This document shows positions 25,929 to 34,931 of a DNA stretch of 64,000 bases, piece by piece. Every line of letters starts with the position of its first letter. Position 1 is the first letter of the stretch. The notes below the pieces were generated by a model. It did not search any database and was not told the origin of the DNA. It was given only the letters and a program-made list of their open reading frames with translations. The position numbers were made by a program, and so were the translations under genes. The DNA is from Bradyrhizobium sp. (GTDB taxonomy: Bacteria; Pseudomonadota; Alphaproteobacteria; Rhizobiales; Xanthobacteraceae), in contig NZ_JACRMG010000007.1 of the NCBI RefSeq assembly GCF_016219575.1, forward strand, positions 1-64,000, given 5' to 3'.

Positions 25929-26681
25929 GTGCATTTCGTGCGAAATCCATGGATTTTGGCAACGGCCTCAACGGTCGCGCTGGCGGGCGCGAACGAAGCC
26001 TGTGCTGCGACTGCATATTCCTGGACTGGCTTCTATATTGGCGTGAATGTCGGCGCCGCCGGCCATGAAGCGACGACGCGCGACCTCAACGGCTGGGGCG
26101 CGAACGGCCTTTTCAGCCCACCCTATGTCAGTCCGTGGTTCAAATCGAGCACGACCACAGCGACGTTCGGTGGTCAGGCCGGCTATAGCTGGCAGATGAG
26201 CTACTTTGTCGTCGGCGTGGAGGCTGACGTCAACTATGTCGGTGCGTCGCAGACGTTCGTGCCTCCGAATACGCTCGCGACGCCTTGCGGGACTTCTTGC
26301 GTTGCGACGGCGACCAATGAGCTGACTTGGCTCGCGACCTTCCGTGGGCGCGCCGGATTCACCGTCGACCGTATCCTTATCTACGGCACCGCCGGCGTCG
26401 CGGTAGGACAAGTCAGCAACAGCTGGGGTTGGGATAGTGGCCCGCCGATCAGCGACTCGTTTTCGGTATCGGAAACCAGGACCGGCTACGCCGCTGGCGG
26501 CGGCGTCGAAGCGATGTTGACGCAGCATGTGTCGTTGCGCGCGGAGTACCTGCACGTCGATCTTGGCACTTCGCGCAACACAATAACAGGCGCGCCGCGC
26601 TTCGGCGCACCGGGGATCTTCACCAGCGAATTCAAGAACACGGCGGATATCGGCCGCGTCGGCTTGAGCTACCGCTGGTAA
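25929..26681 (+). CDS. Outer-membrane beta-barrel protein (Omp25/31-like)
   Basis: The 250-residue protein starts at a GTG and has a signal peptide ending near NEACAATAYSW. It continues with the rhizobial porin-family pattern WTGFYIGVNVGAAGH, GGQAGYSWQMSYFVVGVEADVNY, WLATFRGRAGFTVDRILIYGTAGVAVG, AAGGGVEAMLTQHVSLRAEYLHVDLG, and ends in VGLSYRW with the terminal aromatic residue needed by the BAM machinery. It is predicted to be an eight-stranded barrel in the outer membrane. It may be separate from the molybdenum hydroxylase operon, since 106 bp lie between. Confidence 0.9.
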   Translation: MHFVRNPWILATASTVALAGANEACAATAYSWTGFYIGVNVGAAGHEATTRDLNGWGANGLFSPPYVSPWFKSSTTTATFGGQAGYSWQMSYFVVGVEADVNYVGASQTFVPPNTLATPCGTSCVATATNELTWLATFRGRAGFTVDRILIYGTAGVAVGQVSNSWGWDSGPPISDSFSVSETRTGYAAGGGVEAMLTQHVSLRAEYLHVDLGTSRNTITGAPRFGAPGIFTSEFKNTADIGRVGLSYRW

Positions 26682-26703
26682 CCCGCCCAAATCACTTCCG
26701 ACG

Positions 26704-28197
26704 TCACCCAAGCGAGGGAGCGATCCCCGCCAGCCCGCTCCGCATGATGCGGCCCATGTCATTGCGCGGGATGTCGGCGACCTTGACGATGTGAACAGGC
26801 ACAAACAAAGCCGGCAGATTCTGCGCACAATACGCGCGCAAGCCCTCGATATCGACGTCGGCCGCTCCCGCCACCACGGCCCACACTTCGTCGATCCCGC
26901 TGGCGCTGGCACGACAGAATGCACCGGCGTGGGCCACACCGGGATAGGACTGCAGCACGGTCTCGATCGTTTCGGGATTGACCTTGTTGCCGCCGACGTT
27001 GATGACAGCTTTTTCCCTGCCGGCGATAATGAGCAGGCGTTCCGGCGTGATGGTGCCTAGGTCACCAGGATAGAACCATCCGTCCTTGAAGACTCCTTCG
27101 GCGTTGCGCGGCGCGCCGACATAGCCGGAGACGCAGGTATGCCCACGAAAGCGAACGCGGCCCTGCTCGCCGGCCGGCAAGGACCGATCGGCCTCATCCA
27201 CGATCTCCGCACCGATCCAGGGCGCGATATACCCGACAGCTCCCTTGGTTCCGACGATCCGGTGCGCGGGCGCCGACGCCAGCGGCGTGATCTCCGTGGC
27301 CGCATAGGTCGCGATCAGATGCGTGCACATGCGTTGCCTCACCCGCTCCGACAACGCCGCTGAAAGCATGCCTCCCGACGACAGCATGGTCTCGAACGGG
27401 CAGATGAAATCCGGCGAACTCTCGTAATAGCCCACGAATTCTCCCGCGCTTGCCGGCGAACCAATCATGCACTGGACGTTGTAGAGCCCGAATGCCTGCA
27501 GCGTTTCAGCCGGATCGGTGCCGCGAAAGAAAACCGCACCGCCCCGCGCGAGAATCTTCATCGCCCAGAGATAGCCCCAGCTCGTTGTCAGGCCTATGTC
27601 GAGAAAGATGCGCGCACAGGTCGGGACGATATCGCCAAAGATTCCGTCACAGGCGTGCATGCGCCTGACCAGCATTTCCTGTGTCAGCGCAATGCCCTTT
27701 GGATCGCCCGTCGTCGCCGACGTCAGAACGATGCGCGCGGCAGCGGTCTCGTAGCGGCCCGGAGCGTCATACCGTGGAATCGGCCCGTTATCCCCGGTCA
27801 TCCAGCCCCAATCCGCGCGCAGCACCTTTTCGCAGCCGAGGATTGCATCCGGCATGTCGGTGATGACGGCATCAATGGTGAACTCGTCCGGCAAAGCCGC
27901 CTGTCCCGTCGACAACGACACAGCGCCGATCCGCTTCAGCGCGAGAATGGCGGCGAGATGGAGAACAGGGTCGCGTGTCCATATCGCTATGACGTCATTT
28001 GCCTTGATCCCCGCGCCAAGGCAGCGCCGGCCAATGGCATTGGCGAAAGCCCGCAGGCGGCCATAACTGACCGGTCCATAATTCGATCCAGGCACGCAAA
28101 CGGCGAGTGACGTCGGATGATAGAAGGCCTGAAATTCAAAGGCGTCTGCGATATTCACGGCTCGGCTCAGTTGTTCGAATATGAGCCGAAGCTTCAT
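26704..28197 (-). CDS. AMP-binding (acyl-CoA ligase-like) protein with altered A10 lysine
   Basis: The 497-residue ANL-superfamily protein keeps the P-loop (TSATTGDPKGIALT), the YAATEITPLAS motif, YPGDLGTI with the conserved Asp, and the hinge GREKAVINVGGNKVNP. At the C-terminal A10 motif, normally GK with the adenylation lysine, it reads IPRNDMGRIMRS, so the lysine is Arg. Adenylate-forming activity is thus uncertain, while a thioesterification-only or partner role is possible. It is divergent from the ModA-like gene across 114 bp and convergent with the outer-membrane gene. Confidence 0.88.
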   Translation of the reverse strand: MKLRLIFEQLSRAVNIADAFEFQAFYHPTSLAVCVPGSNYGPVSYGRLRAFANAIGRRCLGAGIKANDVIAIWTRDPVLHLAAILALKRIGAVSLSTGQAALPDEFTIDAVITDMPDAILGCEKVLRADWGWMTGDNGPIPRYDAPGRYETAAARIVLTSATTGDPKGIALTQEMLVRRMHACDGIFGDIVPTCARIFLDIGLTTSWGYLWAMKILARGGAVFFRGTDPAETLQAFGLYNVQCMIGSPASAGEFVGYYESSPDFICPFETMLSSGGMLSAALSERVRQRMCTHLIATYAATEITPLASAPAHRIVGTKGAVGYIAPWIGAEIVDEADRSLPAGEQGRVRFRGHTCVSGYVGAPRNAEGVFKDGWFYPGDLGTITPERLLIIAGREKAVINVGGNKVNPETIETVLQSYPGVAHAGAFCRASASGIDEVWAVVAGAADVDIEGLRAYCAQNLPALFVPVHIVKVADIPRNDMGRIMRSGLAGIAPSLG

Positions 28198-28311
28198 TGA
28201 AAACGCCGGTCAGGTCAAACGCGTTGTCGGATGAGCGCGATACCTTGACCTCCGTGCCCTGCACGTGCGGTATTTGCGACCCTGTTGATGCGACGGCGCG
28301 GGACGGGATTG

Positions 28312-29016
28312 ATGACTGGCTTGAACATCCTGAGCGGCGGCGCGGCGCAAGGCCTCGTTAGGAGTCTTGCGCCGGCCTTCAAGGCAAAGACCGGCCTCGA
28401 TATCGACGGAGAGTTCGGTGCAGTCGGCGCAATGGCTGACAAATTGCGTTCCGGACGACCTACCGACATTGTCATACTCACACAAGCGCTGGTCGGTACG
28501 CTGGCCCAGCAGCAACTGGTCGCGCCGGCTTCCGCCAGGAATGTCGGCCTGGTCGAAACTGCCCTCGCCGTCCGAGCCGGCGATCCGTTGGTATCGGCGC
28601 CGGATCAGGCGGCCCTTCGCAAGGTATTGCTCGCCGCGCATGCAATCTATGTGCCCGACATTAAGGCTTCCACCGCGGGCATTCACATCGCAAAGGTACT
28701 CACGCTGCTTGGTATCACCGGAGAGGTCGAGAGCCGCCTGAAAATCTATCCGAATGGCGCGACCGCGATGCGACATCTGGCGGAGTCGCCCGCGCGGCAA
28801 CCAATCGGGTGCACGCAATCGACGGAAATCATCAGCACGCCCGGTGTTGCGCTGTCGGGCGCACTGCCGCCCGGCTGCGAGCTTGCGACCATGTACACCG
28901 CAGGTATCACGACTGATGCCGCGCATCCGCGGGAGGCACAGACACTGATTGATCTTCTCACAGCCGAGGATCATCGCGATCTTCGCGACCGCGCAGGCTT
29001 TCTGGAACCCGCGTGA
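28312..29016 (+). CDS. ModA-like substrate-binding protein without signal peptide
   Basis: The 234-residue protein has the type II periplasmic-binding fold pattern of molybdate-binding proteins (ILSGGAAQGLVRSLAPAFKAKTG, GEFGAVGAMADKLRSGRPTDIVIL, QPIGCTQSTEI, DRAGFLEPA). The ATG at 28312 follows ACGGGATTG and gives MTGLNILSGG directly, with no leader; the alternative start 27 bases upstream adds only charged residues. A cytoplasmic location and a sensing or storage role are therefore inferred. It converges with the permease gene at 29018, leaving one base between stops. Confidence 0.85.
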   Translation: MTGLNILSGGAAQGLVRSLAPAFKAKTGLDIDGEFGAVGAMADKLRSGRPTDIVILTQALVGTLAQQQLVAPASARNVGLVETALAVRAGDPLVSAPDQAALRKVLLAAHAIYVPDIKASTAGIHIAKVLTLLGITGEVESRLKIYPNGATAMRHLAESPARQPIGCTQSTEIISTPGVALSGALPPGCELATMYTAGITTDAAHPREAQTLIDLLTAEDHRDLRDRAGFLEPA

Positions 29017-29017
29017 C

Positions 29018-29785
29018 TTACAGGACGCCGCGACGGTAGCCGAGCAGCCGCGCCTCGGCAAAGGACATCATCAGCGATGTCAGGTAGCCGATCACGCCAA
29101 GCAAGATGACTCCGGCAAACAGGTCGGCCGACCGGAATGCGCGCGCCGATAGCAGCACGGAGTGGCCCAGTCCGTCGAGACCGGCGAGGATTTCGCAAAC
29201 CACCGACAGGATCAACGCCACCGTCAGGCTGAGGCGCATACCGGCAAGTATATCAGGCGCTGCGGATGGCAGCGCGATCTTGAAGATCACGGCGAGGCGC
29301 GACATCTGCAAGGAACGCGCGACCTCATAGAGCCGCGGCTCGACGGCGGCAAAGCCGTGTATGGTCGCGAGCAACATCGGCCAGATCGCACCGAACGAGA
29401 TCACGAACAGCGCCATCGTCTGTGTCAGACCGAACATCGCAATCGCGACCGGGATGATCGCCGAGACCGGCAGCGGGCGGAGAAATTCGAGCGACGGTGC
29501 GACATAGCTCCGTGCCGTGCGCGAGGAGCCGATCAGCGCGCCGAGCGCAATTCCGGCAACCGACGCAAGGAACCAGCCATAGACCATGTGTTCGAGTGTG
29601 CCGAGTAACTTGCTTGCGAGATCACCGGCGGTAAAGCCGCGGACCAGCGACGCCCAGGCGCGGTCGGGACCGGGAAGAAATACGGGCGAAACCAGCTTCA
29701 GGTTGGCAATGAGTTGCCAGAGCCCGACGAAGGCTGCGGCGACTACGAAGCTGACGATACGCCAATAGATGACCGGGCGCGTCAT
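29018..29785 (-). CDS. ABC transporter permease, NitT/TauT (SsuC) family
   Basis: The 255-residue permease has about six membrane helices and the EAA-type loop (ATIHGFAAVEPRLYEVARSLQMSRLAVIFKIALPSAAPDILAGMR) characteristic of SsuC/TauC. It is the last gene of a five-gene leftward operon and overlaps the preceding permease gene by four bases (ATGA). Two different permeases are encoded, so the importer is probably a heterodimer. The substrate is unknown; the GntR and fumarylacetoacetase-family neighbours suggest an aromatic or organic-acid compound. Confidence 0.92.
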   Translation of the reverse strand: MTRPVIYWRIVSFVVAAAFVGLWQLIANLKLVSPVFLPGPDRAWASLVRGFTAGDLASKLLGTLEHMVYGWFLASVAGIALGALIGSSRTARSYVAPSLEFLRPLPVSAIIPVAIAMFGLTQTMALFVISFGAIWPMLLATIHGFAAVEPRLYEVARSLQMSRLAVIFKIALPSAAPDILAGMRLSLTVALILSVVCEILAGLDGLGHSVLLSARAFRSADLFAGVILLGVIGYLTSLMMSFAEARLLGYRRGVL

Positions 29786-30546
29786 GTGCGATCCCTCACC
29801 AGCGCCGCGCGTCCGAACAACCGGCCTTGCATCAAATTGAGACCGGCGTTGAGGCCGAAGCCGATCAGGCCGATCCAGATCAGATAAGCCAACATCAGGT
29901 CGGCCTGCAGCCCCTGCTGCGCCGCCATGATGGCCGCACCAAGCCCGATCGGGTTGATGGCAATTTCGACAGTGACGGCCACGATCAGCGCGATGCCGGC
30001 GGCGAGGCGAAAAGCGACGAAGATGCGCGGCAACGCCGCTGGGATCACGATCTTACGCACACGATCGGCCGGCGACAGTTTTAGCGCGCGCGCCACTTCC
30101 ATCAGGCGCGGTTCGATCTCGCGCACGGCTGCTCGGGCCAGAATCAGCACCGGCCATATGCACGCAAAGGACACGATCGCAATTTCCATGCGGTAGCCGA
30201 ATCCGAGTGCGATCAACGCGATCGGCAGCAGCGCGATAGAGGGAATGGGACGGATGGCCTCGATGGTTACTTCCATCAGCCGGTCGACCGGCTGCAGGAG
30301 ACCAAGGAGAATGCCCAGGGCCAGCCCGATGCTCCCTCCAAGGAACAAGCCGGCAAAGGCCGACATCAGGGTGTCGCGAGTCGCTGTGAGAATGGCGCCG
30401 TCGGCGAAAGCGGACCACAGCGCAGCCAGCACCGCGCTTGGCGGCGCCAGCGAGTCGCTGTGGAGATGAGCCGAGCGCGCCCAGATTTCGAAAACGAGCA
30501 GCAAAGTGACGGGAAGCGCCAGCGCCTTGCCCCGATCCGCCATCAT
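29782..30546 (-). CDS. ABC transporter permease, NitT/TauT (SsuC) family
   Basis: This 254-residue inner-membrane protein is the second permease. The EAA loop reads REIEPRLMEVARALKLSPADRVRKIVIPAALPRIFVAFRLA, and a hydrophobic profile of about six helices is present. Start at 30546 overlaps the ATPase stop, and its own stop overlaps the next permease start, so the three transporter genes are translationally coupled. It differs enough from its neighbour to suggest old duplication. Confidence 0.92.
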   Translation of the reverse strand: MMADRGKALALPVTLLLVFEIWARSAHLHSDSLAPPSAVLAALWSAFADGAILTATRDTLMSAFAGLFLGGSIGLALGILLGLLQPVDRLMEVTIEAIRPIPSIALLPIALIALGFGYRMEIAIVSFACIWPVLILARAAVREIEPRLMEVARALKLSPADRVRKIVIPAALPRIFVAFRLAAGIALIVAVTVEIAINPIGLGAAIMAAQQGLQADLMLAYLIWIGLIGFGLNAGLNLMQGRLFGRAALVRDRT

Positions 30547-31358
30547 GCCTCGGACGCCTTGATGAAATCGAACAATTCGCGGCGCAACCGCAGGAATTCC
30601 GGATTTTCTCGCGTCGTCAATTGATCGCGGGGCCGAGGCAGATCAATCGCGAGATCAATGCCGATGCGACCGGGATTCGGTAACAGCCCGATCACGCGGT
30701 CGCCGAGATAAATCGCCTCTTCCAGATCATGGGTGACGAAGATGACGGTGGTGGTGGAGGCCGCGACCAGCGACAGCACCTCGTCCTGCAATCCCTGCCG
30801 CGTCATGGCATCCAGCGCACCGAAGGGTTCGTCCATCAACAGCGCCTTTGGATCCTGCGCGAGGCAGCGCGCAATCTGCAGCCGCTGTTGCATGCCGCCG
30901 GACATTTCGGCCGGATACTTATTCGCATGGTTGGGCAGCCCGACCTTCTTCAGGAGTGCATCGATGCGGCCTGCGCGTATTGCGCCGGGAACGCCGGTTG
31001 CTTCCAGCGCTAGCGAAACATTGCCCGCCGCCGTGCGCCATGGCAGCAGCGCTTTGCCATAGTCCTGGAACACGATGGCGATGTCACGCCGCGGCGACAG
31101 CATCGCCTGCCCCTCGAATTGCACCGAACCGGACGTCGGCTGATACAGCCCCGCAGCAAGCCGCAAGGCCGTGGTCTTGCCGCAACCGGAAGCTCCGACC
31201 ACGCAAAGGAATTCACCAGGCTTCACCGCAAGACTCAGATCCTCGACAATGGATCTGCCGCCAAGAATAAGCGTGACATTGGAAAATGCGATCTGCGCCG
31301 TTTCCGGTCGAGGCACGGCAACTTCTCTTGGCGCAATGGCAGACGGGGCCACCTTCAC
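30543..31358 (-). CDS. ABC transporter ATPase, NitT/TauT (SsuB) family
   Basis: The 271-residue ATPase shows Walker A GASGCGKTTALR, the Q-loop FQDYGKALLPW, the signature MSGGMQQRLQIARCL, Walker B ALLMDEPFGALDA and the H-loop IFVTHDLEEAIYLGDRV. It energises the two permeases encoded downstream. The first 25 residues (proline-rich, before QIAFSNVTLILGG) are atypical. The start overlaps the GntR gene's stop by four bases. Confidence 0.94.
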   Translation of the reverse strand: MKVAPSAIAPREVAVPRPETAQIAFSNVTLILGGRSIVEDLSLAVKPGEFLCVVGASGCGKTTALRLAAGLYQPTSGSVQFEGQAMLSPRRDIAIVFQDYGKALLPWRTAAGNVSLALEATGVPGAIRAGRIDALLKKVGLPNHANKYPAEMSGGMQQRLQIARCLAQDPKALLMDEPFGALDAMTRQGLQDEVLSLVAASTTTVIFVTHDLEEAIYLGDRVIGLLPNPGRIGIDLAIDLPRPRDQLTTRENPEFLRLRRELFDFIKASEA

Positions 31359-32053
31359 TCTCTTGCCTGAGCCGGATAAACGAATTTCAGTGTCGAGGCC
31401 AAATGCGCCTTCAACATGGTCTGCGACACGTCAAGCTCGCGCGCAAGAATCCTGTCCGCGAGGTTGCGATGAGCCGCAACGAACTCGGCGCCGTCCTCGA
31501 AGCCGCGCATCATCACCCGACGATAACGGTAGGCCTGGTCGTAGAGATCGGAATGTGCCGTTAGCAGACGCTTGGAACCGCATGCCGTCAGCAGCGAGGT
31601 GTGGAACGCCTTGTGCAGGCGGTCGAAATCTTCCGCGCCCTCGCGAAACTGGTCGCCGTGGCGCTCGACATAGCGTTGCATCTGGTGAAGCGCGGCGAGA
31701 ATGCCGGCCTCCCACGCATCATCGCCATTGGCAATGGCAAGCCGCAGCGCTTCCAGCTCCACCACCGTACGCATACGGGTGATGTCGAGGAGATCTTCCC
31801 GGCTGACCTCGGCGACGCGGAAGCCGCGTTGCCCGATGCCGACGATCAGCCCGCGCGACACCAGCCGCGACAGTCCTTCGCGTAGCGGCGTGGCGCCGAT
31901 GTCGTAACGGCGGGCAAGGTCAACAATGCCAAGCCGCGCCCCCGGTTCGAGCTGCCCGGTAAGGATGTCATGTTCGACCAACACGGCGGCACGCTCGCTC
32001 AGCGTATCGGCGCTGGCGGCGGCTTCCGGAATCCCATGCGCCGGTGCAGTCAT
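31355..32053 (-). CDS. GntR family transcriptional regulator (FCD/FadR type)
   Basis: The 232-residue protein has an N-terminal winged HTH (AVLVEHDILTGQLEPGARLGIVDLARRYDIGATPLREGLSRLVSRGLI) and an all-helical FCD ligand domain with the metal-binding pattern (DDAWEAGI, HKAFHTSLL, HRNLADRILA). It lies within the transporter operon, 7 bp after the binding-protein gene. A metabolite of the imported compound probably releases it from DNA. The divergent region at 32988-33079 holds candidate palindromic sites. Confidence 0.92.
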   Translation of the reverse strand: MTAPAHGIPEAAASADTLSERAAVLVEHDILTGQLEPGARLGIVDLARRYDIGATPLREGLSRLVSRGLIVGIGQRGFRVAEVSREDLLDITRMRTVVELEALRLAIANGDDAWEAGILAALHQMQRYVERHGDQFREGAEDFDRLHKAFHTSLLTACGSKRLLTAHSDLYDQAYRYRRVMMRGFEDGAEFVAAHRNLADRILARELDVSQTMLKAHLASTLKFVYPAQARE

Positions 32054-32060
32054 GCAGCCC

Positions 32061-32987
32061 CTATTTCAGTATCAGCTTGTTCAGATCCAGTTTGGACTGC
32101 AACATCTTCTGCGACGACATGATGTCGATCCACCATGCGAGTTGCTCGGGCTTTAACGACGGCTCCGAACGGTTTGGCGGCGTGGCCTTGACCAGTTCGA
32201 TCGGCTGCTTGGTGAATTTCGAAATCGAAACCGATGCCTTTTCGCGGTCGCTATTGACGATCGGCGCGGTCTCGGCGATGGCGGCGCGGAACTTCTTGAC
32301 GGTCTCCGGATTCTTCTCGGCCCATTCACGCGAGGTCGCATAGAAGATGATCGGTTCGGTGCGGCCAAGCTCGGCGGCATAGCGCGCACCCACGGAGCCG
32401 AGGCCCGCATTGGTCATCCGCGTCACGAAAGGCTCGCCGGTCAGCACTGCATCGACGCTGCCGGACTTCATGATGTCCATCATGGTCGGGAACGTTACTT
32501 CCACGAAGTTGACCTGCTTTGGATCGACGCCCTTCTCGACCAGCCATTTGACGAACAGCACATGCAGGAAGGCGCCGAGGCCGGGTGCGCCGACTTTCTT
32601 GCCGACGAAGTCCTTTGGCGAATTGATGGTGATGCCGTTTTTGACGAATGCCGCGACATTGTTGTTGGTGACCGGGCTCATGACGCTCGCGCCGCCAATT
32701 GCGACGAGGTCGAGCCCGCCGTCCGCCGCCTGCAAGAACACCGTCGAGGTCGGGCCGCCGACCTGGATCGAGTTGGAGAGGATCGCCGCGGGAATGTTCG
32801 AGTTGATGCCGATCAGCACCATCTCGGCATCGATTCCGTGCTTCTTGAAGACCCCTTCGTCGATGGCGAGCATCGCGGAAGCGCAGTCCGACGTTGCCGT
32901 GCAACCGATCTGGATCTTGTTCTGCGCGAGCACCGGTCCGGCCGAAAGCACAACCGCCATCGCTGCTGCCGCAAGGATTCTCGTCAT
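32061..32987 (-). CDS. ABC transporter substrate-binding protein, NitT/TauT (SsuA) family
   Basis: The 308-residue periplasmic protein has a Sec signal peptide (LAAAAMAVVLSAGPVLAQNKI). Next come SsuA/THI5-like segments: CASAMLAIDEGVFKKHGIDAEMVLIG, PAAILSNSIQVGGPTSTVFLQA, PKDFVGKKVGAPGLGAFLHVLFVKWL and SGSVDAVLTGEPFVTRM. It is the first gene of the operon binding protein - GntR - ATPase - permease - permease. The two Cys near CTATSDC may form a disulfide. Confidence 0.93.
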   Translation of the reverse strand: MTRILAAAAMAVVLSAGPVLAQNKIQIGCTATSDCASAMLAIDEGVFKKHGIDAEMVLIGINSNIPAAILSNSIQVGGPTSTVFLQAADGGLDLVAIGGASVMSPVTNNNVAAFVKNGITINSPKDFVGKKVGAPGLGAFLHVLFVKWLVEKGVDPKQVNFVEVTFPTMMDIMKSGSVDAVLTGEPFVTRMTNAGLGSVGARYAAELGRTEPIIFYATSREWAEKNPETVKKFRAAIAETAPIVNSDREKASVSISKFTKQPIELVKATPPNRSEPSLKPEQLAWWIDIMSSQKMLQSKLDLNKLILK

Positions 32988-33040
32988 TTCGCCTCCCCGA
33001 CCGCGATGTTCGCATCGCCTCTTGTTTATCGATATTTTTA

Positions 33041-33062
33041 ATGATCATATATTTTCGAAAAT
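33041..33062. promoter_or_regulatory. AT-rich palindromes in divergent intergenic region (candidate GntR operator)
   Basis: Between the binding-protein gene and the FAH-family gene the sequence turns AT-rich. It contains ATGATCAT (33041-33048) followed by the perfect 12-bp palindrome ATTTTCGAAAAT (33051-33062), 18 bp before the downstream start codon. A site here could repress both the leftward transporter operon and the rightward FAH-cyclase operon. Binding by the GntR protein encoded next door is inference. Confidence 0.4.
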
Positions 33063-33079
33063 CACAAGGGGGAACGCCC

Positions 33080-34069
33080 ATGAAACTTTCGACATTTCGC
33101 TCCGGCGGCGCGGAAAGGATCGGTCTTGTTCATGGCCGCGACACCAAAGTGTTCGACTTGGCCAAGGCGGCAGAGCGCGCCGGCAGAACAAATCCTGCTT
33201 TCGTTTCAATGCTCTCCCTGGTGGATGCCGGCCCCGCCGCACTCGACCAAGCGAGCAGCCTGTTCGACAAGTATGGCAAGGATGACGCACTTTCCGAAAA
33301 TGTCGCTGGCGTTGAAATTCTCGCGCCGGTCCCGGAACCGAGGCAGATGCGCGACGGCATGTCGTTCCCGCTGCATATCCTGCAGGCGCCACGCGGCCAG
33401 TTAAAGCTCGCGGCGCGCGCCAAGGGAGACGCGGCTGAACTCGCTCGGATCGACGCAGAGCCGCTCGGCGAATTGCCGGAAGTCTATCGCAAGCAACCGA
33501 TTTTCTACATCACCAACCGCTTCAGCGTGCGCGGCACGAATACGACGGTAAAATGGCCGCGCTACAGCCAGGTGATGGACTACGAGCTGGAATTCGGCAT
33601 CATCACCAAGAACAAAGGCGCCAATATTCCGGCCGCCAGGGCCAGGGACCACATCTTCGGCTTCACCATCTTCAACGATTTTTCCGCACGCGATGCGCAG
33701 CGCATCGAGATGGAAGGGCGGCTCGGACCGGCCAAGGGAAAGAGCTTCGACGGCGGCAACGTGATTGGCCCGTGGATCGTGACACCAGACGAGATCGGAG
33801 ATCCCTACAAGCTGAAGATGGAAGCCCGCGTCAATGGCGCGGTGCGCTCACGCGGCGTCTCCGACGGCATGCTGTTCTCCTTCGAGGAAATCATCGCCCA
33901 TGTCACCAAGGATGAGACCCTGATGCCGGGCGAGTTCATCGGATCCGGCACGGTGGGCAACGGCTGCGGACTTGAGCTCGGCTGGTATCTCGAGCACGGC
34001 GACACCGTCGAACTCGAAGTCGAGAAGATCGGCGTGCTGAAGAACCGGGTTGAACGGCAGGACGCCTGA
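33080..34069 (+). CDS. Fumarylacetoacetate hydrolase family protein
   Basis: The 329-residue protein has the FAH metal-binding signature MDYELEFGIITKNKG, a following FTIFNDFSARDAQ, the KSFDGGNVIGPWIVT segment, and the closing GSGTVGNGCGLELG. The ATG at 33080 has GGGGGA upstream. FAH-family enzymes hydrolyse C-C bonds of beta-diketones or decarboxylate oxo-acids in ring-cleavage pathways. With the cyclase-family gene 45 bp downstream and the divergent ABC importer it suggests a small catabolic module. Confidence 0.93.
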   Translation: MKLSTFRSGGAERIGLVHGRDTKVFDLAKAAERAGRTNPAFVSMLSLVDAGPAALDQASSLFDKYGKDDALSENVAGVEILAPVPEPRQMRDGMSFPLHILQAPRGQLKLAARAKGDAAELARIDAEPLGELPEVYRKQPIFYITNRFSVRGTNTTVKWPRYSQVMDYELEFGIITKNKGANIPAARARDHIFGFTIFNDFSARDAQRIEMEGRLGPAKGKSFDGGNVIGPWIVTPDEIGDPYKLKMEARVNGAVRSRGVSDGMLFSFEEIIAHVTKDETLMPGEFIGSGTVGNGCGLELGWYLEHGDTVELEVEKIGVLKNRVERQDA

Positions 34070-34114
34070 GCGCTTAACTGCTGGCATCAAAATCAAACAA
34101 GCGAGGAAGACGCC

Positions 34115-34891
34115 ATGGCGCGCAAACTGATCGACATCTCCGTGCCGCTACAGAACGACGTGCCGGCCGATCCGCCGGGCGGCCATCCGACGATTCAGTA
34201 CATCAATCACCAGCAGGGCCTGCCGCGGATGCTGCAGTTCTTCGACGGATTGAAGGCTGAGGACTTGCCTGATGGCCAGGGATGGGCGGTCGAGCAGGTG
34301 CAACTCTCCACCCACAACGGCACGCATCTTGATGCACCCTGGCACTTCCATCCCACTATGAACCGCGGTGAGCGCGCATGGACCATCGACGAAGTGCCAC
34401 TGGGATGGTGCTTTCAACCCGGCGTGAAGCTGGACTTCCGCCACTTGCCGGACGGCTATGTCGCGACCGCTGGGGATGTCGAGAACGAATTGAAGCGTAT
34501 CGGTCACACGCTGTCGCCGCTGGAGATCGTCGTGGTCAACACCAGCGCCGGCGCCAAGTATGGCGAGCAGGACTACGTCAATTCAGGCTGCGGCATGGGC
34601 TATGAAGCGACCATGTATCTGCTCGAACGCGGGGTGCGGCTCACCGGCATCGACGGCTGGAGCTGGGATGCGCCGTTCGTCTACACCGCGAAGAAATATG
34701 CCGAGACGAAGGACGCCAGCCTGATCTGGGAGGGTCATAAGGCCGGCCGCCATATCGGCTATTGCCATATCGAGAAGTTGCACAATCTGGAGCTTCTGCC
34801 CTCGACCGGATTCTTGGTGTCGTGCTTCCCGGTGAAGATCGAGCGGGCTTCCGCCGGCTGGACCCGCGCCGTCGCCATTCTCGACGGCTAG
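34115..34891 (+). CDS. Cyclase family protein (metal-dependent hydrolase, KynB-like)
   Basis: The 258-residue protein contains the family metal motif HNGTHLDAPWHF, preceded by LIDISVPLQNDVPADPPGG, and later VVVNTSAGAKYGE, GMGYEATMYLLERG, GIDGWSWD and GHKAGRHIGYCHIEKLHNL. The family includes kynurenine formamidase and isatin hydrolase, manganese or zinc enzymes hydrolysing cyclic amides and lactones. It follows the FAH-family gene by 45 bp with GAGGA before its ATG. Substrate remains unknown. Confidence 0.93.
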   Translation: MARKLIDISVPLQNDVPADPPGGHPTIQYINHQQGLPRMLQFFDGLKAEDLPDGQGWAVEQVQLSTHNGTHLDAPWHFHPTMNRGERAWTIDEVPLGWCFQPGVKLDFRHLPDGYVATAGDVENELKRIGHTLSPLEIVVVNTSAGAKYGEQDYVNSGCGMGYEATMYLLERGVRLTGIDGWSWDAPFVYTAKKYAETKDASLIWEGHKAGRHIGYCHIEKLHNLELLPSTGFLVSCFPVKIERASAGWTRAVAILDG

Positions 34892-34931
34892 AGAGCGCGC
34901 CGCCAATCTGCTGCCCACATGAATGGCGGCC

